A stretch of DNA of 35,161 nucleotides from a bacterium (GTDB taxonomy: Bacteria > Sumerlaeota > Sumerlaeia > MVZB01). The notes beneath the pieces were generated by a model. It was not told where the DNA came from. It did not search any database and saw only the letters and a program-made list of their open reading frames with translations. Made by a program: the position numbers and the translations under genes. The stretch is from contig JAJFUE010000059.1 of assembly GCA_021372575.1 (NCBI GenBank), forward strand, positions 80,359-115,519, read 5' to 3'. Below, one piece after another: positions 16,526 through 24,903 of this stretch; position 1 is the first letter of the stretch; every line of letters starts with the position of its first letter.

Positions 16526-18700
16526 ATGATGATGTCGCATTTCAGAATCCTGGCGTCCCTCGCCCTGGCGGCGATCGTCACAAGCGCCATGCCGGCCTTC
16601 GCCGCGACGTATTACGTATCCACGGCTTCCGGCGCCAGCAACAGCAACACCGGCACGCAGGACAAGCCGTGGCGCACGATCACCTACGCCGCGAGCAAGG
16701 CCGTGGCCGGCGATACGGTCTATATCAAAGCCGGCAACTACGGCAACGAGACGGTTGTCGTCAAGAACTCGGGCTCCTCGGGCAAGCCGATTACGTTTGA
16801 AGGCTACGGCGGGACGGTGCTGCTGGGCACGCTGCCCAATCCGCGCACGACGCCGGCCTCGACCTTTTACGGGTTTTACATGAGCGGGAAGAACTACATC
16901 ACGCTCCGCAATCTGAACTTCACCTATTATTTCGAATGCGTCTATGTCAATTCGTCCGACTATGTAACGCTCGACAACCTTTACATCGACAAGTGCGGCG
17001 GCGAAGGCGCTTACGGCGACGGCATCATCCTGTCGTATGCGGATCACTGCACAATCACCAACTGCACGGTCAAAGATTCCGGCGGCGACGACGTGTTTCT
17101 CAATCACTCGAATTACAACACGATCGACAACCTCAAGTGCATCGGCACGCTCGCATCCAGCGACACCTATGCGACCGACTATTACTTTGTGGGGCGCTGC
17201 TCGAGCTACAATACGATCAAGAACTGCGCCAACGAGGACACCGTCTCGAGCAAGGGCAATCACGGCTTCATTTTCAAGGACCTGACCTACACGCCCAACA
17301 GCACGGGCAACGTCGTCCAAGACTGCACGGCCAAGAACTTCGAGGAGTGCTTTTCCGTCGCGCACAAGGCCTATGGCAATACGTTCCTCAGGTGCACCGC
17401 CGACAATTCCAAGCGCACCATGGGCTACAATGCGTGCTTCCAGGCGCGCAACGGCGCCCACGACAACACCGACCGCGAGTGCAACGGCACCGCCGGCAGC
17501 GTCGGGGTGAGCCTATCCAACTACGCCGAAGGCAACACCACGCTCGACAAGCCGAACAACAGGTGGATCAACTGCCTGCTGAAGAGCGGCAACCAATCCA
17601 GCAGCATCGGCATCTACTTTGACCGCACCAGCGGGACCGTGTTCGAGAATTGCGTGTTCGACAAGTTCGTTTATTTCGCGCGCTACACCAACACGAACAC
17701 GGCCATCACGCTCAAGAACAGCATTCTGACCGGCATGACCAACCGCTACGACGGGAGAAACATGTCCTATCCGCTCGGCGGAAAGGTGGGCACCGACGGC
17801 ACGAGCGCCATCACTGCAACCTACAACGACATTTTCGGCAATACGTTTGCCTCGTTCGGCGGCGAAGGCACGATCTCGCAGGATCCGCTGTTCGCCTCGA
17901 CGACCGACTACCACCTGAAGTCCAAGGCCGGCCGCTGGAATGGATCGGCGTGGGTGCAGGACGCCGAAAGCTCGCCGTGCATTGACGCCGGCGACCAGTC
18001 ATCCGCCTACACGAAGGAACCGGCGCCCAACGGCGGCCGAATCAACATCGGCCGCTACGGCAACACGACCGAGGCCTCCAAGTCCAGCGGCGGCGGCCCG
18101 ATCGTCTATCCGCCCAGCGACAACCGCCTGCTCGAGCGCGACCCGACGATCGTGTATGCCTCCAACACGTTCCTCGACATCGGCCATATGGCCTCGAATG
18201 GCAAGAAATATCGCGACCTGATCTGGTTCGACCTGAGCCAGTATCACGCTTCGGTCAAGCAGGCGACGCTTTCGCTTTACTGGTATTTCCCCTCCGCAAC
18301 GCGAATAAACGACACGATCGTTGACATCTACCGCCCCGCCGCGGGCTGGGATCACAACACGGTCTGCTGGAACATCAAGTCCGGCACGACCGCTTGGACG
18401 AACGCCGGCGGCGACTGGTTCGACAAGAACGGCACGGCGCAAGGCAACGTTCCCTACGCGAGCATCACCTTCAGCGGATCGCAGCCCGCGACGAAACAAT
18501 TCTGCGCGTTCGACGTCACATCCCTGGTCAACGCGTATATCCAGAGCGGCCAGAACGCCGGCTTCTTCATCAAGGCCCGCACCGAGAACGACAACTACAT
18601 TGCATTGTACGCGCTCAACGCGACCGACACAGCGACGCGCCCCAAGCTCACGATCTCCGACGCCCGCAACGCCGCCGAATCGTGGGCGCTATACAAATAG
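16526..18700 (+). CDS. Disaggregatase-related beta-helix protein, paralogue E
   Basis: 724 residues from ATG 16526 (GGAG 6 nt upstream; the next two codons are also ATG). The signal peptide is ASLALAAIVTSAMPAFA, followed by ATYYVSTASGASNSN, PWRTITYAA and the beta-helix (about 95-480) with NCTV, NCVF and NSIL rungs. Then come SPCIDAGDQ, GGRINIGRYGN and the DNRLLERDPTIVY module (532 to about 715) with YRDLIWFDLSQYHASVKQ, GGDWFDKNG and FFIKARTENDNYIALY. It ends ESWALYK. Codon use matches its neighbours. It is the last of the run and faces a minus-strand gene 30 bp downstream; a small CAAACT-TC-AGTTTG hairpin at 18725-18738 overlaps that gene's stop. Role inferred as for its paralogues: surface or secreted polysaccharide-active or adhesive protein. 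Confidence 0.88.
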   Translation: MMMSHFRILASLALAAIVTSAMPAFAATYYVSTASGASNSNTGTQDKPWRTITYAASKAVAGDTVYIKAGNYGNETVVVKNSGSSGKPITFEGYGGTVLLGTLPNPRTTPASTFYGFYMSGKNYITLRNLNFTYYFECVYVNSSDYVTLDNLYIDKCGGEGAYGDGIILSYADHCTITNCTVKDSGGDDVFLNHSNYNTIDNLKCIGTLASSDTYATDYYFVGRCSSYNTIKNCANEDTVSSKGNHGFIFKDLTYTPNSTGNVVQDCTAKNFEECFSVAHKAYGNTFLRCTADNSKRTMGYNACFQARNGAHDNTDRECNGTAGSVGVSLSNYAEGNTTLDKPNNRWINCLLKSGNQSSSIGIYFDRTSGTVFENCVFDKFVYFARYTNTNTAITLKNSILTGMTNRYDGRNMSYPLGGKVGTDGTSAITATYNDIFGNTFASFGGEGTISQDPLFASTTDYHLKSKAGRWNGSAWVQDAESSPCIDAGDQSSAYTKEPAPNGGRINIGRYGNTTEASKSSGGGPIVYPPSDNRLLERDPTIVYASNTFLDIGHMASNGKKYRDLIWFDLSQYHASVKQATLSLYWYFPSATRINDTIVDIYRPAAGWDHNTVCWNIKSGTTAWTNAGGDWFDKNGTAQGNVPYASITFSGSQPATKQFCAFDVTSLVNAYIQSGQNAGFFIKARTENDNYIALYALNATDTATRPKLTISDARNAAESWALYK

Positions 18701-18730
18701 ATGTTGGAATTCCTGTTCGGAGTTCAAACT

Positions 18731-19489
18731 TCAGTTTGCTCTGGAACTGCCGGCATTCTGCCATCTCTCGGGCCCTTCGTAGGGAAGCGATTTGATAATT
18801 GGAACCAATCTCGAATTTGATACCAATTTGCGCGCGACAGAGCCCGACACGATTCGCCACTGCCCGTAAAATCCATCCTTGCGCCAGTAGTAAACGGCTT
18901 CATCCCAGTTGCCGCGTCCCTCACTGTTGACGGCCACGGCTTTCCAGTTGCCGAAGCGAATCCCAATTTCATCGTGCTCATCGGTGAGTTGATCTTCGAG
19001 GCTTTTCATAATTCGGCGGAACTCGAGCCTTGCCGCCTCATCCCTTCCACCGGCGTCCTGCCACACCTTATAAAAATCGTTATTCGCACGAACGAATTTC
19101 TCCCGCATGATCGAGTACGATTGATAGGCTTCCCGATCTGTTTTAAAGCCATTTTTATTAACGCGCCAATCCCGGATCACGCGATCGAGCCCGGCCAAAT
19201 GAACGTTGAATTCATCACGATGCTCGCGAACAAAGCCCGGAAGATCGGGGCTGTCGGAAATCATCGCAGCCGCAAGCATTGCAGAAGTCGTGTGAATGGA
19301 TGAATGGGCCGGTTCCGACCCAAATCGTTCCACAACTTTGGGAACACGCACTTCTCGGGTGAGGTCGGACCAGCCGGTGACAATCGCGGCAATCAATAAC
19401 ATGACCGCAAGCGCCGCAATACATATAATGAAAAAGAATACAAAACGAACTCTTCGCTTGGTGTCGGGTGTTTTCCCGGATTCAGGCAT
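18731..19489 (-). CDS. Hypothetical protein with one N-terminal membrane segment
   Basis: 252 residues, no family recognised. A basic N-terminus (TKRRVR) is followed by a single hydrophobic helix at about residues 16-39 (VFFFIICIAALAVMLLIAAIV). After it comes a soluble, charged and probably mostly helical domain with Trp/Tyr-rich segments (YQSYSIMREKFVRANNDFYKVW, NWDEAVYYWRKDGFYGQW). By the positive-inside rule the soluble part should lie outside the inner membrane. AGGGAAG precedes ATG 19489 by about 5 nt. It is convergent with paralogue E and divergent from mdh. GC at third positions is lower than in its neighbours, which could mark a lineage-specific or acquired gene. No function is proposed. 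Confidence 0.72.
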   Translation of the reverse strand: MPESGKTPDTKRRVRFVFFFIICIAALAVMLLIAAIVTGWSDLTREVRVPKVVERFGSEPAHSSIHTTSAMLAAAMISDSPDLPGFVREHRDEFNVHLAGLDRVIRDWRVNKNGFKTDREAYQSYSIMREKFVRANNDFYKVWQDAGGRDEAARLEFRRIMKSLEDQLTDEHDEIGIRFGNWKAVAVNSEGRGNWDEAVYYWRKDGFYGQWRIVSGSVARKLVSNSRLVPIIKSLPYEGPERWQNAGSSRAN

Positions 19490-19568
19490 GATTCTTCCCT
19501 GAATATCGTATCGGCGGGCGCGAATGATGGCGATAGCTGAAGATGCGGCAAGAATGCAACAGGGCTGC

Positions 19569-20588
<1,020 letters not shown>

Positions 20589-20600
20589 GACGTAAAGATC

Positions 20601-20745
20601 GTAGTCCCGGCTTCAGCCGGAACAAATTGAATGAGAAATGGGAAATGAGAAATTTAAAATGAGAAATGAAAATCGATAAGTCGCATTTCATCCGCGGCAT
20701 TTTCGGTTTCTCATTTCTCATTGCTCATTTCTCATTTCTCATTAA
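20601..20745. repeat. Intergenic repeat region: CCGGCT hairpin and ATGAGAAATG word inverted repeat
   Basis: First comes CCGGCT-TC-AGCCGG at 20607-20620, a small perfect hairpin that may end mdh transcription. Then come repeated words ATGAGAAAT(G) on the left (20631-20668) and their complements CATTTCTCAT on the right (about 20707-20743), separated by about 38 nt, so the RNA or single strand could fold into a long imperfect stem. The sequence is very AT-rich against a GC-rich background. The right arm ends about 14 nt before the next gene's ATG. Confidence 0.75.
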
Positions 20746-20757
20746 TTGGAAATTAAA

Positions 20758-21324
20758 ATGTCCCATCACATCGACAACCCCGACTCGCTCGCCTTGCCCG
20801 AATCGCTTTACGGCGGCGGGCTTGTTCTTTCCTATGGCGACAAGAAGCCCGCGATCGGCAACGATGTCTTCATCGCGCATCACGCCTCGGTGATCGGCGA
20901 GGTCACGCTGGGCGACAATGTTTCGATCTGGTTTGGCGCGGTGCTGCGCGGCGATATCGCGCCTGTGAAAGTCGGCAACGGCAGCAACGTGCAGGACAAC
21001 AGCGTCTGCCACGTCGGCGACGACGACCCGTGCGTGATTGGGGAAAATGTGGTCGTCGGGCACAACTGCATTTTGCACGGCTGCACGATCGAGGACGACT
21101 GCCTGATCGGCATGGGCGCGATCGTTTTGAATAAAGCCGTGATCGGAAAAGGTTCGGTCGTCGGCGCCGGCGCGCTGGTCACGCAGGAAACCGTGATCCC
21201 GCCGTACAGCCTCGTCCTCGGCGCGCCGGCCAAGGTCCGCCGCGAACTGACCGAAGAAGAGCGCGCGCACCACGCCGTCTTTGCGCCGAAATATACCCGG
21301 GTGGCGCAGAAATATAAAAAATAG
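20758..21324 (+). CDS. Gamma-class carbonic anhydrase-like / PaaY-YrdA family hexapeptide protein
   Basis: 188 residues of left-handed beta-helix built from hexapeptide repeats (IGEVTLGDNVSIW, VIGENVVVGHNCIL, CLIGMGAIVLN, VVGAGALVT). Metal ligands fit the gamma-carbonic anhydrase pattern: His85 in NSVCHVG, His102 and His107 in VGHNCILHGC, with Arg64 and Asp66 in LRGD and Gln79. Family members form trimers with zinc or iron at subunit interfaces; some hydrate CO2, others are inactive or acyl-transferase relatives, so the exact reaction is open. I use ATG 20758; a TTG four codons earlier is possible. The ribosome site is weak (GGAA). The stop codon lies inside the left arm of the TAGGTCCTAT hairpin. 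Confidence 0.9.
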   Translation: MSHHIDNPDSLALPESLYGGGLVLSYGDKKPAIGNDVFIAHHASVIGEVTLGDNVSIWFGAVLRGDIAPVKVGNGSNVQDNSVCHVGDDDPCVIGENVVVGHNCILHGCTIEDDCLIGMGAIVLNKAVIGKGSVVGAGALVTQETVIPPYSLVLGAPAKVRRELTEEERAHHAVFAPKYTRVAQKYKK

Positions 21325-21349
21325 GTCCTATTGGACTTATAGGACCTAT
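21321..21349 (+). terminator. TAGGTCCTAT-family hairpin at the end of the carbonic anhydrase-like gene
   Basis: ATAGGTCCTAT (21321-21331) pairs perfectly with ATAGGACCTAT (21339-21349) around the loop TGGACTT. A further ATAGGACC follows. It overlaps the stop codon and lies between convergent genes, so it may act on both strands, although no T-run follows. It shares its words with the terminator at 24864-24903. Confidence 0.6.
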
Positions 21350-21365
21350 AGGACCCATCGGAACA

Positions 21366-22484
21366 TCAATAGCGCAAGATCGCGCCGATGCCGCCGTGCT
21401 CGCGAAGCCAATCGCGCGGGGTGCCTTCGAGCGACTCGATGCGCGCGCCGTCCAGCAGCGCGCGCTCCATGGCGAGATCGACGATGTTATCGGCCTCGCG
21501 GCCAGCGGCGCCGCACGCGGGGCAATGATCGAACGGCCGCGTGTCGAGGTGGCCGCATTTTTCGCACACGGTTCCCTTCAGCTCGACCTGCTCGGCCACG
21601 ATCAGGTGATCGATGCGGTGCTCGGCGAGACGCTTGAGCGTCTGGTCGAGCCCGACCACGCCCCGGCCGCCGGGGTGCTTGGCCTCGTCGAGCCGATCAA
21701 CAAGCTCCTGTTCGGTCTTGCGCTCGTATTCCTGGTTGATCCGGCAGGCCTGCTCGAGGATCTCGTCCTCGGACGCGTGCTTGAAGTCGATCGGGAACGT
21801 GCCGATCACGCGTTTTGAGATCGAGTCGGGCAGCAGCCGCAGGGCCTCGGCGACGGTGTCGGGCGTGCCGCCGATGGCCAGCCGGCCAAACGGGTTTTCG
21901 GTCTGCAACCGCGCGAGCGCGTCGATCACGTCCTTGAGGTGCACGCGCACCTGGTAGTCGATGTGGCGCTGGAACCGCGACTGCGAACGGCCGCCCTGGT
22001 CGTGGCGCCCCTGGACCTCGCTCTCGACGCGGGCGCGTTCCCCGCCGCGGCGCAGTTCGGTCGTGTAGATCACGCCCTGATCCTTCTGCACGACCATCAC
22101 CGCGAGGCGCGGATACTGCTCGATGATCCGCATGAGGAACGACGTCACCGGCCGCGTTTCGACCGCCAGGTGACTCGGCGTGAGGACGTCGAGGTTGATC
22201 GGTTCCCACAAGCCGGCCGGTTCGCACGCGAAGATCACGACGCCGCGGCTGGACGGGCCAAGCCCCTGCAAATGGCGCTCGATGCGTGGGCGCTCGCGTT
22301 CCAGCGCGTCACGGCGCGCGCGGTCGGGGCAGAATTGATCGAACCGGCGCACCAATCCCTTGAACTGCGTCAGCGGCTGGTGCCGGTCGCAGGCCAGGCG
22401 CGGGTCGGCGCGCAGGTAGGCCGATACGATGAATGCGTCATGCTTCAGGCTGGTCAGTTCTTCCAAGCGTTTTAGAGAAATCAT
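21366..22484 (-). CDS. Bacterial archaeo-eukaryotic release-factor-like protein (baeRF/VLRF1-type) with zinc ribbon
   Basis: 372 residues from ATG 22484, chosen because GGGGAGG is 9 nt upstream; a frame extending to 22529 exists. Residues about 1-150 form an N-terminal domain with VSAYLRAD and VVIFACEPAGLWE. Residues 120-230 form an eRF1-middle-like domain (LAVMVVQKDQGVIYTTEL, then GGRSQSRFQRH at 164-174, then HLKDVIDAL and RLAIGGTPDTV). Residues 290-335 carry a C-terminal zinc ribbon, CEKC at 307-310 and CPAC at 321-324. This order is known for bacterial relatives of eukaryotic/archaeal release factors and Vms1-type peptidyl-tRNA hydrolases. GGRSQSRF stands where eRF1 has GGQSxxRF, so the catalytic Gln position is Arg here, with another Gln two residues on. 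A role in ribosome rescue or peptidyl-tRNA cleavage is inferred. Confidence 0.82.
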   Translation of the reverse strand: MISLKRLEELTSLKHDAFIVSAYLRADPRLACDRHQPLTQFKGLVRRFDQFCPDRARRDALERERPRIERHLQGLGPSSRGVVIFACEPAGLWEPINLDVLTPSHLAVETRPVTSFLMRIIEQYPRLAVMVVQKDQGVIYTTELRRGGERARVESEVQGRHDQGGRSQSRFQRHIDYQVRVHLKDVIDALARLQTENPFGRLAIGGTPDTVAEALRLLPDSISKRVIGTFPIDFKHASEDEILEQACRINQEYERKTEQELVDRLDEAKHPGGRGVVGLDQTLKRLAEHRIDHLIVAEQVELKGTVCEKCGHLDTRPFDHCPACGAAGREADNIVDLAMERALLDGARIESLEGTPRDWLREHGGIGAILRY

Positions 22485-22662
22485 CGCCGGGGTCCTCCCC
22501 GAGGTCATTTTGGTGAGATTCATTTTCAACGGTCTGGTAGTGGATGGTGAAGGAGATCACGTCGTGCCCATCGGAGCCGAGGCTCTGCCGGGCGGTTGCG
22601 CGGAACGCCTCCATGATGGGCCATTTCAGCCGGGCCTCCCGCCATGAAAACCTGAGTTTCAT
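22438..22662 (-). CDS. Small hypothetical protein upstream of and overlapping the baeRF gene
   Basis: A 74-residue frame starting at ATG 22662 (MKLRFSWREARLKWPIMEAF). GAGGTG lies 6 nt upstream. The first 50 codons have strong G/C at third positions, like real genes of this genome, then the bias fades where it overlaps the baeRF start by 47 bp, which would allow translational coupling. The sequence (FRATARQSLGSDGHDVISFTIHYQ) is faintly like one helix plus strand of a ribosome hibernation factor (HPF/RaiA), which would suit a release-factor neighbour, but this is too weak to assign. It may also be a remnant of a longer gene. Confidence 0.45.
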   Translation of the reverse strand: MKLRFSWREARLKWPIMEAFRATARQSLGSDGHDVISFTIHYQTVENESHQNDLGEDPGDDFSKTLGRTDQPEA

Positions 22663-22688
22663 CTATCACACCTCACATCCCGACAACG

Positions 22689-22721
22689 ATCTCCTGCCGG
22701 CGACACGCGCCGGCAGGAGAT
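22689..22721. repeat. Perfect 14-bp hairpin between the small ORF and the DUF892 gene
   Basis: Positions 22689-22702 (ATCTCCTGCCGGCG) pair exactly with 22708-22721 around the loop ACACG. There is no T-run on either strand, so it is not a classical intrinsic terminator. It lies 11 nt before the stop of the DUF892 gene as numbered on the plus strand, that is, just downstream of that minus-strand gene and upstream of the small ORF. It may slow or process a shared transcript. Confidence 0.7.
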
Positions 22722-22732
22722 GCGAAACGGCT

Positions 22733-23239
22733 CTAGCGCCGGGGCTCTTTCCTGGCTCCGGAGGATTTCAAGCAGGCCTCGGCGATCTTGGTCAGCTTCT
22801 TGTCGGTTTCCTTCTCCTCCGTCAGCGTCTGCTGGAGCGAGTCGAGGGCATCCTGCTCGCCCAGGTGCTGGGCGTAGTTGCAGACGGTGCCATAGACGGC
22901 GATCTCGTAGTGCTCGATGCGCTGGGCCATGGAGATCATGAGCGCGTCGCGGACCCAAGTTTCGGCGGGTTCGTTGACCATGGCCTCGCATTCGCGCACG
23001 AGGCCCTCCATGGCATCGCATTTTTCGCCGAGCGGGCTCTCGCCGAGTTGGTTGAAGATCCGGTCGAGGCGGCGGATCTGCTCGCGGGTTTCGTCCAGGT
23101 GGTCCTCGAAGGCTTCCTGAAGATCCGACGAGGATGCGGCTTCAATGCAGCGCGGCAGCAGCGTGACGACGCGATTCTCGGCGTCATATACATCGCGGAG
23201 TTCGGTGACGAACAGATCGCGAAGCGAATTCAGGGCCAT
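22733..23239 (-). CDS. YciE/YciF ferritin-like family protein (DUF892)
   Basis: 168 residues of almost wholly helical sequence. It opens with SLRDLFVTELRDVYDAENRV, followed by FEDHLDETREQIRRLDRIF, CDAMEGLVRECEAMV, ALMISMAQRIEHYEIAVYGTV and SLQQTLTEEKETDKKLTKIAE. The E-x(6)-Y, ExxxH, ExE and HYE positions match the di-iron ferritin-like four-helix bundle of YciF-type stress proteins. ATG 23239 follows AAAGGAGG by 7 nt; a longer frame up to 23443 would lack a ribosome site and family similarity. Members are induced by general stress in enterobacteria; here only a TTGACC promoter is visible upstream, so regulation is not known. Divergent from the sulfhydrylase gene. Confidence 0.9.
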   Translation of the reverse strand: MALNSLRDLFVTELRDVYDAENRVVTLLPRCIEAASSSDLQEAFEDHLDETREQIRRLDRIFNQLGESPLGEKCDAMEGLVRECEAMVNEPAETWVRDALMISMAQRIEHYEIAVYGTVCNYAQHLGEQDALDSLQQTLTEEKETDKKLTKIAEACLKSSGARKEPRR

Positions 23240-23344
23240 ATGATTCCTCCTTTTTGATTCGCAAAAGCTATGCAAAGAGGACGAGCGCACCCCTTGTCGC
23301 GGGCAAGGCGCTCCCGGATTCATCGACTCCATGAAATCTAATTC

Positions 23345-23374
23345 ATGATATCGTGCGGCAAGCGACGGGGTCAA
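23345..23374 (-). promoter_or_regulatory. Promoter of the DUF892 gene
   Basis: On the minus strand there is TTGACC (complement of 23369-23374), an 18-nt spacer and TATCAT (complement of 23345-23350). It uses the same TTGACC -35 as the ahcY and blaI promoters. The rest of the 319-bp divergent region (23240-23558) shows only an AT-rich stretch near 23430-23475 that may hold the sulfhydrylase promoter; no gene is seen in it. Confidence 0.48.
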
Positions 23375-23558
23375 ATTTTTGCTCGAAAACACGGGCTGTC
23401 CTGCCCCATGCGGCCCATGATCAAGATCATTTTGTCTTATCATTGCGTTAATCCATTAATGATTGATTTTCATTGGGCGCGCGAGAATGATGGAATCTGC
23501 CTGCGCGAAGCACGCTTTATCGAACGCGCTTGCGATTCCTTTTCAGGGAGCAACTCAC

Positions 23559-24842
23559 ATGGCGAAAATAGAGACCCTTTGCCTGCACGCGGGGCAGACT
23601 CCCGATCCCACGACGATGTCGCGCGCGGTGCCGCTTTACCGCACCAGTTCGTACGTGTTCCGCAACACCGAACACGCGGTCAACCTGTTCGCGCTGAAAG
23701 AGGCCGGCAACATCTACACGCGCATGGGCAATCCGACGACGGACGTGCTCGAGGCGCGCATGGCGGCGCTGGAGGGCGGCGCCGGCGCGCTGGCGCTTTC
23801 GTCCGGCACGAGCGCGATCTTCTACACGGTCATCAACGTCTGCCGCGAGGGCGACGAGGTCGTCGCGGCCTCGAACCTCTACGGCGGCACCTACACGATG
23901 TTCGACTCGATCCTGCCGCAGTTCGGGATCAAGGCGCGCCTGATCGACGGCCGCGACCCGGAAAATTTCAAGAAGGCGATCAACGGCAAGACCCGGCTGC
24001 TGTATTGCGAGACGATCGGCAACCCGGGCCTCGACGTCGCCGACGTGGGCGCCATCGCGAAGATCGCGCACGACGCGGGCCTGCCGCTCGCCGTCGATTC
24101 GACGTTCACCACGCCGTTCCTCATGCGGCCGATCGAGCTCGGCGCCGACATCGTCGTCCACTCGCTCACGAAGTGGATCAGCGGCCACGGCACGGGGATC
24201 GGCGGCGTGGTCGTCGATTCAGGCAGGTTCAACTGGGCGAGCGGCAAGTTCCCGCTCTACACCGAGCCCGACGACAGCTATCACGGCATGCGCTGGGCGC
24301 TCGATTTCGGCGACATGAACCCGCTGGCGTTCATCCTGCGCATGCGGCTCGTGCCGCTGCGCAACCTCGGCGCGTGCATCGCGCCCGATAATTCATGGAT
24401 GTTCCTGCAGGGGCTCGAAACGCTTCACCTGCGCATGGAGCGGCATTGCTCAAACGCGGCGGCGGTGGCCGATTACCTGTCGGCGCACCACCTCGTCGAT
24501 TGGGTGCGCTACCCGGGGCTCGACGGCGATCCGTCGCGCGAGCTGGCGAAGAAATACCTGCCGCGCGGCTGCGGCGGGATGGTCGTATTCGGGATCGGCG
24601 GCGGCCGCGACGCCGGCGCGAAGTTCATCAACGCCCTCAAGCTCATCTCGCACCTGGCCAACGTCGGCGACGCCAAGAGCCTCGCGATCCACCCGGCCTC
24701 GACGACGCACAGCCAGCTCAGCGAGGAGCAGCTCGAGCAGGCCCAGGTCAAGCCCGAGCTGATCCGGCTGTCGATCGGGTTGGAGCACATCGACGATATT
24801 CTCGCGGATTTGGACCAGGCGCTGCTGGCGTCGCAGGGCTGA
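23559..24842 (+). CDS. metY: O-acetylhomoserine sulfhydrylase (O-acetylhomoserine aminocarboxypropyltransferase)
   Basis: 427 residues of the Cys/Met metabolism PLP-dependent family. It would replace the acetyl group of O-acetylhomoserine with sulfide to give homocysteine. Landmarks are YTRMGNPT (53-60) contacting PLP phosphate from the partner subunit, SSGTSAIFY (81-89), Asp180 in VDSTF pairing with the PLP nitrogen, the Schiff-base Lys205 in HSLTKWISGHGTGIGG, and IHPASTTHSQLS with RLSIGLEHIDDILADL near the C-terminus. These features favour MetY over cystathionine gamma-synthase, although substrate choice (acetyl versus succinyl) cannot be read with certainty. ATG 23559 lies 8 nt after AGGGAG. 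It ends in a strong terminator; no other methionine gene adjoins it. Confidence 0.92.
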   Translation: MAKIETLCLHAGQTPDPTTMSRAVPLYRTSSYVFRNTEHAVNLFALKEAGNIYTRMGNPTTDVLEARMAALEGGAGALALSSGTSAIFYTVINVCREGDEVVAASNLYGGTYTMFDSILPQFGIKARLIDGRDPENFKKAINGKTRLLYCETIGNPGLDVADVGAIAKIAHDAGLPLAVDSTFTTPFLMRPIELGADIVVHSLTKWISGHGTGIGGVVVDSGRFNWASGKFPLYTEPDDSYHGMRWALDFGDMNPLAFILRMRLVPLRNLGACIAPDNSWMFLQGLETLHLRMERHCSNAAAVADYLSAHHLVDWVRYPGLDGDPSRELAKKYLPRGCGGMVVFGIGGGRDAGAKFINALKLISHLANVGDAKSLAIHPASTTHSQLSEEQLEQAQVKPELIRLSIGLEHIDDILADLDQALLASQG

Positions 24843-24863
24843 CGAACGAAAAAAGGAAAAAGA

Positions 24864-24903
24864 ATAGGTCCTATAGGGCTGATAAGTCTTATAGGACCTT
24901 TTT
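24864..24903 (+). terminator. Terminator after the sulfhydrylase gene, TAGGTCCTAT family
   Basis: AGGTCCTAT (24866-24874) pairs with ATAGGACCT (24891-24899). AGGGCT/AGTCTT extends the stem inward with three G-U pairs around a GATA loop, giving about 15 continuous pairs. Five T follow (24899-24903). The element overlaps the stop of the convergent BlaR1-like gene. Confidence 0.8.
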
